Positions 24,001-35,499 of a stretch of 64,000 nt of DNA are shown here, in pieces. Each line of letters starts with the position of its first letter. The stretch's first letter is position 1. The notes beneath the pieces are model-generated. The model did not search any database and was not told the origin of the DNA. It worked only from the letters and a program-made list of their open reading frames with translations. The stretch covers positions 910,001 through 974,000 of the forward strand of contig WPIO01000108.1 of NCBI GenBank assembly GCA_009760855.2, given 5' to 3'. The position numbers and the translations under genes were made by a program. Source of the stretch: Cristatella mucedo (Eukaryota > Bryozoa > Phylactolaemata > Cristatellidae).

Positions 24001-27000
24001 ATTCTCCAAATAAACAAACAAAGAAAAATGTACTATCTGATTCAACAGCCTCTTTTGTACGTTTTGAGCTGGGTTGGGCTTCACTGAGCGTTTGGCGGAA
24101 ACGCTGAGCAGCAGCCCGGGCAGCGATCGCGGCCGGCAGACCACGTGATGCGTGCCGTCAGATCCTTTTCTCAGGAGAAACCTCTTGGGAGCGATTTCTT
24201 ACGACAATGTCGTGCTGTCGCTTCTCTCGCCAAGAGACGTGCCCGTTGCCTTCATTTTCTTTCGGGCCTTGGTTTTATGTTCCGTAAGAAAATCTCTAGC
24301 GAGAGGCCCACAGGTTTCCATAGAGATGCCACCATTCAAACAATCAGTGACAGCAAGCGAACGGTGCCTTGCCATGGGCGTCCTCGGCAATTCTTCTTTC
24401 GTCGGTATTCCAGGGGCGCCACCTGTCTCACGGCACGTCACTTGAGCGATCTGAAGGCGGTCTGGGCACGTCTGCCCCCCCCCCCCGATGCTCGCCACTG
24501 CATGTGCTTCGATGCTTTCAGCTGGGGACTCCTAGGGCCGGCAGAGCTCTCGTAGCCGGCGAAGCATCGGCGCTCCGGGTCTCAGACATTGTGTGAGTCT
24601 AGCGTTTTTGTCACCATAGTTATGCTTCCGAGTTCAAGCGGCCGCACACATCACAACGGCGTACTGTCATGGCGCTGCTTTTCATTACAAATCCAAGGAA
24701 GTTGCAGTGCGAGAGAGCCAGCTGTGATTTTAGCCCCGAAGATTGCTCAGGAATTCACGGATGAGCTCGCTGTCTTACGTGGGAAAGTAACATTTACGAG
24801 ATCGGTCTCGCTTCTGTCGTACTGCATCTCCTTGCTTGTAGGAAGACTAAATGTTCCGTCTGAGCTCTATTTTGCTTCCATCTAACCACTTAGTAGCTCC
24901 CTCATCGGAGTAGCTCCCTCATAGGAGTGGTCGTTGGCAAATAGATTTCCTTAGGACGGCAAATAAAATGAAAAGCATCCATGATGCACCTCGTGATGAA
25001 TCTAGAAAGTTCCACAGCAATAGCGTTTTCGGCCATCGGCCGCCGAATGAGTTGATTCTGATAGGTAGAGCTCGTAGTATTCTTTATGCTTGCGTACCAC
25101 GCATAGATCATGTCGAAGGTCACGGTCGTCGGCTCGTGCCTCCTCTTATGTCGCAATGAAGACAGCTTAACGGCTAGACGGTGCCTGCGACTGGTCGAGT
25201 GAAACCATGCTCTTCAGCCGCTCAGTCTTAGTTTAGTCTACCGCATGTCATGGGCAGCCTCCCCCTTCTAGGTGAAAGGCATGCCCAAAAACCAACGATG
25301 GTTGGTCAAGGTCAGTCAAGGTCCGCCAACCCATATCCGGGAAGAGTGGAGGAGTAACGTCTCCCAGCAGTTTCTAGCGTGCACGAGGCCGTCCGTAGGG
25401 AATGCTAGTCCTATCAATCAGCCGCCTCAAGGTGGCACGCGAGAGCACTCTTTGCTTGGACCGGAAGTACAGCTGCCAACCGCTCCGTGCGAAAGGCCAA
25501 AGGAAAAGACCCTGCTCGTCTTCAGCGGCCAATGGGCAGTGCCATTTTACCCAGCTGCATCGCTCGCTTTGCTTCAGCCTGAACGTGACCAGGCGATTTA
25601 GCAAATCCTCATGCAATAGATTTAGCAATTAATTGCACGGTCGATTAAGCAATTGATAGCACCGGGGCTACACCGGGGAGGGTCGGCTCATTCCTGCATC
25701 ACAGCCGCAGCCAGGTTTCGTTCCGGGGTGGGTGGCTATCGAAAGCAGGCACGGCCGAGTGCATCGTCGGACAAGGTGAAGGGGAATACGAAGAAAAGTA
25801 AAAGGAGGAGAAGAGTGGTGAGACAAGGAGAAATAGAAAATAGAGAAATACATAGATGATAAATAGGAGAGGAGATAGAGATGGATAATAGAGGAGAAAT
25901 AGAGTAATAGATAGGTGAAGAATAAGAGGAAGAGAAGGAAGGAAGGAAGGAAGAATGAGAAGGAGGAAGGAAGGAAGGAAGGAAGGAAGGAAGGAAGGAA
26001 GAAGGAAGGAAGGAAGGAAGGAAGGAAGGAAGGAAGGAAGGAAGGAAGGAAGGAAGGAAGGAAGGAAGGAAGGAAGAATGAGAAGGAGGAAGGAAGGAAG
26101 GAAGGAAGGAAGGAAGGAAGAATGAGAAGGAGGAAGGAAGGAAGGAAGGAAGGAAGGAAGGAAGAATGAGAAGGAGGAAGAGGAAGAGAAGGAGGAGGAG
26201 GAAAAAAGGGAAGCCACGCTACGTAAAACGGTTGCTTTAAATGACCTCGATCCCTGGATTCGAATCCTGCAGTGGGCGATCCTTTATCGAAGCTGCAAGC
26301 GGTGGTGATAGCCATAAAGGCTCTTCTGTCGCTATACAAAGAGGCTGTTAAATCGGTTATTCGAGAGAAAGAGGACAAGTAGAAGGAGAAGGGAAGGACA
26401 CGGAGGAGGACACGTTTAACGCCGAGTCTCGATGATGCATCGACGACTGCCAAGGGACGTCGGCGACTCGGAAGCTGTGTGAGCGTTCGCACACACGGTA
26501 ACTTGCGGCTCAGACGGTCGACACGAGAACGACCAAGCGCTCCCAACGTACTGCTCCCAATCTTGTAGTAGCTCGTCCAGTTGGAATCCGAGTCGTTCAC
26601 GCTCAGTGCGGTCGGCGCGGCCGCGGCGACGTAGACGGTGCACAGGGAGAGAACGACGTTGTGTGCGAAGAGCTGGCAGCTCGCTCCGAGCGGCACCTGC
26701 TGCTGCTGCTGCTCGCAGAGCTGCTGGCAGCGTCTCGGATCCATGACGCCGCTAACGTCAGTCGCATTAGCGCTGACGAGTGCACGAACGTAAAGCCCAG
26801 GAATCTTCCGATATGTGCCGTTAACTGAAAGTAAGAATCGCAACAGCTCTACGGGATCGTCCCCGGTGACGTGCGAACGTTATCATTTGTGGCTGTGGCG
26901 GCGGCAGCGGTTGCGGCTGCTGCTGAGAGCTAGTTGGGCCTGTCGGTCTGCTCGGTGTCAAATTTTCACACCTCGGATCGTTATGCCACACCCATGAGCA

Positions 27001-30000
27001 CGACGAAATGCTCACCTTTCTTTCTTCCTCTCCTTCCGCTCTTTTGTGCACCGGTGAAAAAATGTCGATGCCATTGAAAGTCGCGATTAAGAAACCACAG
27101 AAAATGGCTTGGCCGCAGCGAATCAAACGCGACAGATCGTAAATTGATAATGTAAGTAAATATAATATAAATATAATAATAATGTGTATATAAATGTAAC
27201 AACCATAATAATTATAACATAAATATTAAACTTAATTTATTAGCATATAAATGTATTAAAATATTGAAACGATTATCGAATCATGTTACAAAAATAAGTA
27301 TAGTTATTAAAAATAATTTATTATTTATTATTATTATTTATAATTATTAGTTCCATGACAATCATTTATTTAAATTCTTTTAATTTAATTTAATGTTATT
27401 ATTCGCTAAATTTATTCATTTATCGTATTAGCGTATATAACGCACACAGAGTATAGCTTTCTTCCCCGGGAATAAATGCGGACGCCATCGAAAGTCGCCA
27501 CTACAAGCGGCAACCATCGTATTGGCCGCGGCGAAAGTGAAAGAGCTTGTAAAGCCACACACAAAGCAGCTCATGGTAAGTTCAAATCTCCGAGCCATGC
27601 TATGAAGTTATTGCTAAGGAAAGCGTAAAGCCCTGCCTCACTCCTCCTCTTCCTCCTGCTGCCTGCAACTTGTGGTGGGTTGAACGCTCAGAGCCTCCAA
27701 GCTTAGCGATTGCAACGATGCTTCCGCTTTTTAGCCGATGTAGCAGGCTACAGAACAGCAGAGCGCTAGAGTGCAGGTGGTGGCTGGCGGCAGGGCTGGG
27801 CGGGAACCAGTGAGTGCTCAGCAGCTAGCTTGCCGCTCAGTCCAGCTAATGCTAATTTCAAGGTTGGGCCCCATGCTTAGTTCTTGCTAAGCGACTGCCA
27901 CTTTCACCATAGCTGGGTACAAACCGAAGACTCGGAAGTGTCAGAGCGAGGCACTTAGTCACCTACTGACCTGGCCTTACAAGGTAGGCTAGAGAATAAT
28001 TCAAATCGCTGGTGTCCACGGGCAGATAGTCACCAGTGTAATTCCCTGTAAAGGCCGTGCACGTTGCCGTCGCGTCGTTGAACTGGAAAGCGTAGCAGAA
28101 ATCGAAGAGCGATTCGCAGAAGATTTGGCAGAAGTTGGCCGTGGCCGCCCACGCGCCAAGCGTATAGTTCCGGAATCCGCTTATCGATGGCGGCGCCCCG
28201 AGGGCTCCTCGTATATAGCGATATTGGTTGCTCTTGCTTCCACCGCCGAACAGTGATGACACTGTAACGGAAGATTTCCAGTCACTAAATTGTCCCTATT
28301 CCAGGGGCGGAGTAGCAACTGATGACAGCGAACACTGACAGCATCAGCACTTCAGCTAAGTCAAAAGATGCAAAGAAGCGTATTGCAGTGCTGAATTTTG
28401 CACTAACGTGATGTATGAACTAATGCTGACAATGCTAGCCGGAAGTGTGTAAGTTTTGAAACTCAAATTCCACGACAGGTATTAGCAAACGCGAGAGTTC
28501 TGGAGGTACTAAAATGCATGCATCTCGATAACGGAATGCATAAAAGGAATCCTTGCTTTGACATACCTTCTATACCCACCCTGTTCTTTTGAGCTTAAAA
28601 GCAGTGAAATTTTATCGGAAAATTGATGTTCTCGTACCATCGGAAATTGTTGGAATTTTAGGTCAGACAATTCACCAGTCATGCATAGGTAATTTAACTT
28701 TTAAAATCAATTAAAAGTAGTTAATTTCATATCACTGGAGAGCTTTGTACAGCACACTCATAGCCTAAGCGGCTTTCGGTAGGCATTCGATAGCCAACAG
28801 ACTTCATCTCACGGAACAAAAAGGAAGTGAGAAGCATAGCAGAGTCAGGAGAGCAGTTGAGGTAGGGAGTAGCTTGGAAGCAGAAGCTCAGGACCGCTGG
28901 AAACGACAGCCATAGTCAGCAGCAGGAGAGTAGCAGTCGTTTCGTAAGAATCGTAGAAGCGGGTTCCACAGTCTAGGACCTGCAGAGTTAAAGCTTCTGT
29001 GGCCAACTGCCTTTAAGTAGAGGATATGAACAGCTAACTTAGTGTCTAGACAGGGCCTGAGGACACGAGGAAGGTGTGACTAGTACACCTGTTCAAATAG
29101 ATATAGAGAAGCCAAGCCGTGGTGTGCCTCGTGGGTCAGCGCAGGAACTTTGCTCTCTATCCGTTGATGAACCGGCAGCCATCTTCGATCTTTTAGCAAA
29201 GGAGAAGCTTGGTCAAACCTCTGGGATTGAGAAACTAGCCTTGCAGCCATATTCATAGCCAGCTGCAGTGGCCTGGTGGCTTTTTGTAGTAGGCCAGACA
29301 ATAAGGAGTTACAATTATCTAGCCGAGACAGAGCTAGGAAGCTGTGAGACAGCCGTCAGCACGACCTGCTGTCGGGCTGGGTACCACGACCGAGAAACGA
29401 GCCTGCTGGCTCCAACACCAAACACTTTATTCCAAACCATGCCGGCCAAGCACAGTCTACACACTCGAGACGGCTGCTGGCTTCGAGGTATCTAGCCCTC
29501 TCTCCTCTTGTACTCCTTCGGCAGCCCCTATACTCCTTGCATGCTTAACTTTTCGCACTGTCGGGCCATTGTTCATTCCGAACCCGCTCGGTTGCTGGTG
29601 GCAGTTTGTGGTAGATAAATGTCCCCACAGATGCAGCTAATGCATGGAATTCGGCAGAACTGCCGAGTCATCGTCTGCCCTTCCACGGCTCGTACACTGG
29701 GGCTGCTTAGGCAGTCGGAGCCCTCGTAGGGTCTCCGCCCAGTGTTCGTAGGCTGCAAAGTAATGTTCCCTCGCAAGCTGGTTACATTTTTTGCAAGCCA
29801 CCGTGGAAGATATCTCCAAATTTTAGGTAGGGATCGGACATGATGGCTAGCTGTAGAACCAGTCTTCTGAATGAAGCTTTGAAAATGTAAGCAGCTGCCG
29901 ATGACGACATTTAAATTTCGAGCACGTAGTGATGGTCGCACAACAGCATCACCTATTAAAAGAGCAGTGAATTCTAGTCCAGCCACACGCTCAGGGTGTT

Positions 30001-33000
30001 CTATATGCATCAATCCAGTATTACGGTCGTTTAGCCTGAGGAAAGTTGGAGACATCCATGATCAAATGTCGGAAGCAATCATTCAGTTTATCAGTTGTTG
30101 CAGAAGGTTTCGATGGTTTAAATGGCAAATACTGCCCTATACTGTCAGCTTAAAAGTCATGACCTAGTTTATGGCCCGGAATCACGGTTCCCTGAGGTCG
30201 AGTTTCAATGGAGAACAGCAATGGACCGAGGACGGACCTCCTGTGGGGCTCCACGGGTGACTGGTCTGGTGGGGAGACCTGACCCCCAAACGGCACCTAT
30301 TGAACACGGTCGGAAATGTACGATTTAACCCACGACCGCGCCTCGTGTGACAGACCGATCGTTATTTAATCGTTCAATGACGACATCGTGTTCAAACTGC
30401 TCGAATGCAGCCAATAGACCTAGCAGCACTACTGCAGTGACATTTCCGTCGTCCTTGCAGTATTGGATGTCATTGGTTACATGGAGGAGAACAGTTCCAG
30501 CGGAGTATTGACTCTTGAACACTGACTGAAATAGTATTCTCACATCTCATTGTTTTCATTGTGAGCTACCAGCTACTTAGCGACACCGTGTTTTTCAGAA
30601 TCTTTGACAAAAAAGGAAGAAGGAAAACTGGTTGATAGTTAGCAAGGGCCTCAGTATCTAATGGAGGCTTTTTTAAGTATCGGTCTAACGATTGCTGATT
30701 CGTAGGACTTTGATACGACCTACTTTTCCAGAGAACCTTTACAAATCTGATATCGCTGGGCTAAGTTGGTCTGCCAGTGAAGACCACAGAGATGATTGCA
30801 TATGGTCTTCAGGAGACGAGCTCTTTTTACAAGCTCTTATTAAGGTGGCTACATTGCTTGCAGAAATCTCGGAAAGTCGTTTAAGATAGATAACAGCTTT
30901 CGATTCAGCAATTGCTTCATTTGGAGGCCATACAAATGCATGGAGTATTGTGTATCTACTGGCTATTGGCTTAGCCCTATGCCGACTAATTCACTAGATG
31001 GTGGAGCGGGTAACAGAGTAGCAATTAGCTCGAAGCTCTCAAATTATTGCTTATTAGGTAACGATTTCAATTTCACAACGAATCTGAGGTCTGTCATTTA
31101 GTGCAGCTAGCAGAATCCACCGTCGTTTATACGTTCAACCGGCACGAAAGGTTTTCTGGTCTGCATCGATTCGTTATAGTTAAGAATTTTTTAAGTAAAC
31201 AGGCCATTTGCACCGAGTTCTTCGCTTATCTAAATACTTAAGATCCACGGCCTAATTCGCAGGTTGCTTCAATCGCATGCACCAGACTGCCTTTCCGACG
31301 TCATTGCTTGCCCTGTCACGTGCTGTCACACTTCCCTGTGGCGTGCTTTTACTCCAGCCGCACTCAGCATCCAGTCGTCCCGCCGTCCCTTATATTTTAT
31401 CATTATATCGTTTTGCGAGCCGCTGTACCTTCCTTGGTGGACTCGCTGTTCGTTCCTCGGTGGACTTGCTGTTCGTTCCTCGGTGGACTCGCTGTTCGTT
31501 CCTCGGTGGACTCGCTGTTCCTTCCTTGGTGGACTCGCTGTTCCTTCCTCGGCTGACTGGCTGTTCGTTCCTCGGCGACCCAGAGTTCATTCCTCGGTGG
31601 ACTCGCTGTTCGTTCCTCGGTGGACTCACTGCTCGTTCCTCATTGGACTCGCTGTTCATTCCTCTTTGGACTCGCTGTTCGTTTCTCGGTGGACTTGCTG
31701 TTTTTTCCTCAGCGGACGACTGTTCGTTCCTCAGTGGACTCGCTGTTCATTCCTCGGTGGACTGGTTGTTCATTCCTCCTTGGACTTGCTGTCAATAGCC
31801 ACGGGGTTCTTCCTTCGGATTTCTCCTAGTGGATATGACTTCTCTGTGCCTTTGCCGACCTGTTAACCAGCAAATTATATTATTACTATTTCTGCCCCAG
31901 GCTGCATCTTACGCCTGCTGCATGGCCATCGCACTTGAACTCCTTTGTCCGCCTTAGCTCATTTACATTTGACCTCGATGACAATAAGACGCCCGCTGTC
32001 ATGAACGCGCTCTCCGGCCTCTAGCCAAAAGCCTCGCCCTCGACCAACGACTTAGACTTGCTTAGCAAGCCCACCCGCATTGTAGGGCCTCCATTGATGG
32101 CCGCCGGGAAAATCTAATTTCTCTCTTTTCCCTGGTTCTTCCTCTCCGTGCATAGTACAGTTAGAATTGCGATTTCTTCTCCTCCTGCCTTCGAGAGGTG
32201 CCACTGCCTGCTCGCTCAGCAGCTCACCGTCGGTCGCTTGATGCTTGCAACTTCCGCTGACGCCTGGGACTTCTGCTTAAGGCTACTACGTTGTCATACG
32301 TCACAACATTTTTGGGGGAGGGACCAAGTCTGCAGACTCTCATGGAGGAGAATCTGTCTCTACTTGTTGGCTCCTTTTTTGGTCCGGCCGACGAATCAAA
32401 ACCCCGGAGCTCGTCACGTACACCCCACGGCCAAAATAGTAATTGTTGACGTGAATATGCTTGACTTATATTGAGGCGTTCAGAGCATCTCTTTGAGTAT
32501 GGGATGCTTATGCAATGCAACCAAGGCTTCAGCCTATTCTACATACAAGACCTCGTGCGTCTGCTTATCGAATCCACCAACAAACCCGTAACGGCGCACG
32601 TTACTTAGCGCTGCTCACTTTCCCGATGAGGCTTTTTTAAATGCTCATCTTTCTTTTGTCTACATTCCACTCATACTACTCTACAATGACGTATGCAGCA
32701 ACGGACTCAACTTCGGTGGGTCGTGTCTTACTTGGCGTCTACCAGAAAAACCCTCTTGCATACCAGACTACCGGATTAAAGCACGGGCTGTGGGCGGGAC
32801 TAAGTCTGCCTTCGAATCTATCGTGTAGACGCCCCAACTTGGGGGAAATTGGGCGTCGGTCTGGAGGAAAGTCTGCCGTGAAAACGCAGCTTTACACCTG
32901 GAGCTTCCCCTTCAGCTCATGGACTTCCACTGACATCTGGGACTTCCGCGGACAACTGGGACTTCCGCTCGCTCTTCCCAACCATCTGGAGCCGACACAA

Positions 33001-34757
33001 GGACGGACTCGCTTGACCGTCAGCCAATCGATTAAAGCAACCACCAGCCGATTGATATGTTTAATTTGTGTGACCGGCAGCCACTCAGTTAAAGCAACAG
33101 TCAGCCTATCAATAAGCGCGGCCGTCAGACAATCAATTAAAGCAACCGTCAGCCAATTAATGTGCATTACCATCAGACAATCAACTAAAGCACCCGTCAG
33201 CCTACTGTTGAGCATGACCTTCAGCTAATCAAATAAAGCAACCGTCGGCCAATGAATGTGCATTACAGTGAGTCAATCAATCATGGTAGTAGTCAGCCTA
33301 TCATTGTGCTTGACCGTCAGGGGCAAGCTTAAATATATTGTCATCACACAACCGGAAGCTGTGGAATTGTGTCGCTAAAATGTCTCCCGAGTATCTCGTC
33401 TACAAGATCGTATACACTCAAGCATTAGTAACACCGCGAAAGCAAATGTAATGTAATACACCTATAATGTAGGGTAATATAATGCACCTGTAAGTAACGT
33501 AATGCAATGCACCAGCCTTTTAACGACCAGCCGCCCTGACATGGACCTCGGGTACGGTGCTCGCCTTTAAAGACCGAGGTCGTTGGCTCGAAACCGGCCA
33601 CAAACGGAAAGAGAATGAATAAAAATTAGAATAAATAAATAAATATATACATAAAAATATTCTATAGACCTCTTTGAGAACTTAATCTCTATTCAAGCGC
33701 TTCACATATGCCACGGAATTCGAACCCACAACCTCGGTCATCAAATACATTCTCGCTGAACTCGGTCGTGAAAAAGATCGCTCCTGAAGAGGGCTGAGGT
33801 TTTGAGGGATGAAGGAGTCGTGACCTTTCCCGGGGTGAAGGGCCGACGCCATGACCTTTCCCGGGGCAGCTAAGGGCAATGGGCCGCATGCCCTCGGGAT
33901 GCGCAGGCCCGCACGGCGTTAGCTCAGCCACAGCAACTTATCCCGTTCCCTACGCTCGTGTGCCCTATAGAAATTAATGCGTCGCTGAGGAAAGAATGTT
34001 CCCTGATGATAACATGAGTCGAATCTTAAGATTACGATGAGAGATGCTGCGAGGTGGATTAAATCAGCTGTCGCCTTCAAACATGAAGAGTTTTGACAGA
34101 TAATTTAGCTAAATTGATCAAAGATAGAAAGAGGTCACTATTTTGTGCTCACTTTCAAGGAAGGAAGTGACAGAAGTTGACGAGTCGCTCGATGGCCGCG
34201 CTCCGTTTCCTTAGTTTGCGAGCGAGCGAGCGCTGTACCTTTGAGCGACACTTGCCAGCTGCTGTCCGCTGACAGGATCAAGCTGTCGTTTCTCACGAGC
34301 TGACAGCTTTGCGCTGCGGCGTCGTAGTTGACAGCGGTGCACCATTTGTTGGCCGCGCAGAGGCCACAGCAGAGGCCCTACGGAACAGCAGCGTCGAGTT
34401 TTGCGCCTTTCGTTCGCGGTCGAGAACGCACGCTCTAATGCAGCTTTCGTGCGTTTTTACGTGCGCTACGGAAACGGGCGATGCTAAAATTTTCTGCTAA
34501 ATTGCTTGAGATGACATTTGCGGTTCACTTGAACTAAGCGATTAGAACCTAGATAATATATAAATATCGCTGCCTCGGACGAAATCACGTCCTACCTGGT
34601 TGCGTGACGCCACGGTCGTCGTAGATGACGCCGTCTGTGTCGTGGCTCGGAGTGACCCGACGTTGGCGAACAGCACGAATTCGGTTTGTCCGTCGCTCAA
34701 ACGTGTGACCAGCACTAACAGCGGCCACATTGCGTGCAGCTTTTTACTTCCCTCCAT
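20806..34757 (-). CDS. Gene B: secreted PAN1-PAN2-PAN3-C-type lectin protein, 6 exons, 420 aa
   Basis: Exons (minus strand): 34596-34757, 34239-34377, 27971-28261, 26552-26824, 23393-23551 and 20806-21044. Joined, they give 1263 nt with one open frame and a TAA stop. Order: signal peptide (about 1-22) and Ser/Thr-rich tail to 54; PAN1 about 55-100; PAN2 about 101-197; PAN3 about 198-288; CTLD about 289-418. The CTLD has WIGAF, GEPN and WNN in place of the usual WND. N-glycosylation sequons include NYT, NAT and NWT. All splice sites are GT-AG. PAN modules bind proteins or glycans, and EPN-type CTLDs typically bind mannose or GlcNAc with calcium. An extracellular recognition role is inferred. 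The h-region contains an Arg (LLVLVTRLSDG) that could weaken secretion. Confidence 0.82.
21045..23392 (-). other. Gene B intron between CTLD exons
   Basis: Piecewise paralogous to gene C intron 239-3584 (21725-21990 and 22600-23230). It lacks the purine and TA microsatellites and the SINE seen there. No exon was recognised. Confidence 0.65.
23393..23551 (-). CDS. Gene B exon 5: CTLD N-terminal half
   Basis: A 159-nt phase 1-1 exon with acceptor CGTCGTAG and donor GTGGGT. Encodes QTGCVGTYYFPTTAMTQPQA, then QAFCNSTYGANLVRVDSQDV and FLVAILTGYS. An upstream CAG (TCCATCCAG) is not the acceptor, because it would not be in frame with the phase 1 donor of exon 4. Confidence 0.87.
25930..26200. repeat. 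GGAA tetranucleotide microsatellite
   Basis: About 270 bp of GGAA units interrupted by GAATGAGAAGGA words at roughly 26074, 26128 and 26162. It reads as polypyrimidine in the gene B transcript. The long Pro/Ser/Phe frame on the minus strand is a repeat artefact that runs into the real PAN3 exon. Confidence 0.97.
26225..26365 (+). mobile_element. tRNA-derived SINE, family S2
   Basis: B-box-like GGATTCGAATCC followed by ggtggtgatagccataaagg and gaggctgttaaatcgg. This matches the tail of 2215-2400 (inverted) and 55930-56100. Confidence 0.6.
26552..26824 (-). CDS. Gene B exon 4: PAN3 module
   Basis: A 273-nt phase 1-1 exon with acceptor TTTCAG and donor GTACGT. Encodes VNGTYRKIPGLYVRALVSAN, MDPRRCQQLCEQQQQQ, SCQLFAHNVVLSLCTVYV and NWTSYYKIGS. 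The C-x3-C ... C ... C pattern resembles PAN/Apple. The CAG run gives five Gln, against four in the other copies, explaining its 3-nt greater length. Confidence 0.85.
26825..27970 (-). other. Gene B intron PAN2-PAN3
   Basis: AT-rich in 27150-27470 (shared with gene C 6842-7170). The part at 27560-27960 aligns with 50120-50250 of gene A. It lacks the LINE present in both gene A counterparts. Confidence 0.65.
27971..28261 (-). CDS. Gene B exon 3: PAN2 module
   Basis: A 291-nt phase 1-1 exon with acceptor GTTACAG and donor GTCAGT. Encodes SNQYRYIRGALGAPPSISGF, RNYTLGAWAATANFCQIFC, ESLFDFCYAFQFNDATATC and SLAYLVRP. The four cysteines follow C-x3-C-x6-C-x11-C, consistent with a PAN-like fold. Identical in length to 52337-52627 and 50256-50546. 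Confidence 0.85.
28745..31200 (-). mobile_element. CR1/L2-like LINE, family 2, reverse-transcriptase region and 3' end
   Basis: Minus-strand broken frames read ALANYQPVFLLPFLSKILKN, SAGTVLLHVTNDIQ, GLLAAFEQFEHDVVIERL (the degenerate AAFDTIDHDVL motif), FLRLNDRNTGLMHI and ATRPLQLAMNMAARLVSQSQ. The tail matches the plus-strand copy ending near 60693. There are many frameshifts and stops, so it is inactive. The 5' boundary is uncertain. Confidence 0.82.
31432..31795. repeat. 23-bp minisatellite
   Basis: About 15 diverged copies of cggtggactcgctgttcgttcct. Because 23 is not a multiple of three, the repeat reads through all frames, which explains several overlapping long frames on the plus strand and one on the minus strand. 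None is a gene. Confidence 0.92.
33017..33320. repeat. 48-bp minisatellite built from two 24-bp halves
   Basis: About six units. Each unit is a half of the type ccgtcagacaatcaattaaa plus gcaa, followed by a half of the type ccgtcagccaattaatgtgc plus atta. Both halves start ccgtcag, so the 48-bp unit is a higher-order repeat. Confidence 0.88.
33535..33640 (+). mobile_element. tRNA-like SINE remnant
   Basis: The words cggtgctcgcctttaaagac, gaggtcgttggctcgaaac and an A-rich end resemble the A-box/B-box half of family S1. Strongly decayed. Confidence 0.35.
33655..33790 (-). mobile_element. SINE, family S1 (3' half)
   Basis: On the minus strand, a B-box-like GTGGGTTCGAATTCC precedes catatgtgaagcgcttgaat and agattaagttctcaaagagg. 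This is the same body and LINE-like tail as 38415-38570. Confidence 0.55.
34239..34377 (-). CDS. Gene B exon 2: PAN1 module
   Basis: A 139-nt exon, phase 0 to 1, with acceptor CCGTAG and donor GTACAG. Encodes GLCCGLCAANKWCTAVNYDA then AQSCQLVRNDSLILSADSSW. It differs from the gene C copy by only a few bases, indicating a recent split of B and C. Confidence 0.85.
34596..34757 (-). CDS. Gene B exon 1: signal peptide
   Basis: Encodes MEGSKKLHAMWPLLVLVTRL then SDGQTEF and a Ser/Thr-rich segment ending VASRNQ. Exactly 54 codons, donor CAG|GTAGGA. An in-frame stop shortly upstream (in aagtaattc, minus strand) supports this ATG, with Met10 the only nearby alternative. Confidence 0.83.
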
Positions 34758-35345
34758 CTCGATCAGCGAAGCGATTTTTGTCGAACTTTGGCTGAGCCGT
34801 CGAATTTCGTGGTCAAAACGGATGGGCCTAGGCGGAAGCGACGGACGGCAACTGTCAATGCTGCATTCGACAGTATCAATAATTTTACCAGCAAAGAATT
34901 ACTTGGCTTTGCCACTATAAGTCACCGGTTAGACCTATTATTGATATAAAGTACGCTAAATATTTTTCCACGAGATGTGCACGCGTTTCCAGACGAGTAT
35001 CTTTCGTTGTCACTTTCGCATTGACAAAATGGAGGCTTTGTCGACGCAAACTGGTTTTTAAGTGATACCAACATTTCGGCTCCTGTGTGTCAGGTGCTAT
35101 CAGGTTCCGTTCATAAGAATATGAATGGTGGTGAGATATTTGAGTACCTGCTGCAAAAGTTGTTTAATGAGGAGCAAATGAATTAGTTGTACTCTTAAAA
35201 GGCTACTCCTTTTTTTACTTATGCCATAATGGTCATGTGACTTCGGACACTTATCCGGCTGCCAGCAGAATTCGCCATATGCAGCCAACAATGCAAGCAG
35301 TCTTTATTTTGAAAAGAATGTGTTCAGAAAATAGTTGACTTGTAG
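34758..35345 (-). promoter_or_regulatory. 5' flank of gene B, paralogous to 8236-8800
   Basis: High similarity continues for about 590 bp beyond the start codon and then drops. It likely holds the 5' UTR and core promoter. No conserved TATA box was identified. Confidence 0.4.
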
Positions 35346-35400
35346 GTACCTGTAGGATTTGCAGGTGCAGCATCAAAGCAAGCAGACTGCAACGTCTCGC

Positions 35401-35415
35401 TTAGCAGTTCTACGT

Positions 35416-35447
<32 letters not shown>

Positions 35448-35458
35448 CAGTTCTACGT

Positions 35459-35486
<28 letters not shown>
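35401..35486. repeat. TA microsatellite in two tandem copies
   Basis: The unit ttagcagttctacgtta followed by a TA run occurs twice in succession, so the microsatellite and its flank were duplicated together. Confidence 0.93.
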
Positions 35487-35495
<9 letters not shown>

Positions 35496-35499
35496 GCGA

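Larger units (their letters stand above)
23552..26551 (-). other. Gene B intron PAN3-CTLD
   Basis: Contains a C run (24476-24486), the GGAA microsatellite (25930-26200) and a SINE (26225-26365). The part at 24740-25265 aligns with gene C 4100-4565. No exon was recognised. Confidence 0.65.
28262..34238 (-). other. Gene B large intron PAN1-PAN2
   Basis: About 6 kb. Holds a second-family LINE (28745-31200), 23-bp and 48-bp minisatellites, SINE-like sequences and, at 33935-34080, sequence shared with gene C. The word near 31890 (tgccccaggctgca) recurs at 56405 in the equivalent gene A intron. No exon was recognised. Confidence 0.6.

Noticed and set aside
25668-26843. 391-codon minus-strand frame
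   Set aside because: Only 26552-26824 is real (PAN3 exon). The rest reads through intron, SINE and the GGAA repeat after a good splice donor.
31264-31866. 200-codon plus-strand frame and overlapping frames
   Set aside because: By-product of the stop-free 23-bp minisatellite.
32641-33228. 195-codon plus-strand frame
   Set aside because: Largely the 48-bp minisatellite, whose unit is a multiple of three and stop-free on both strands.
31432-33320. CRISPR-like array
   Set aside because: Repeats are directly adjacent minisatellite units with no unique spacers, in an animal intron.
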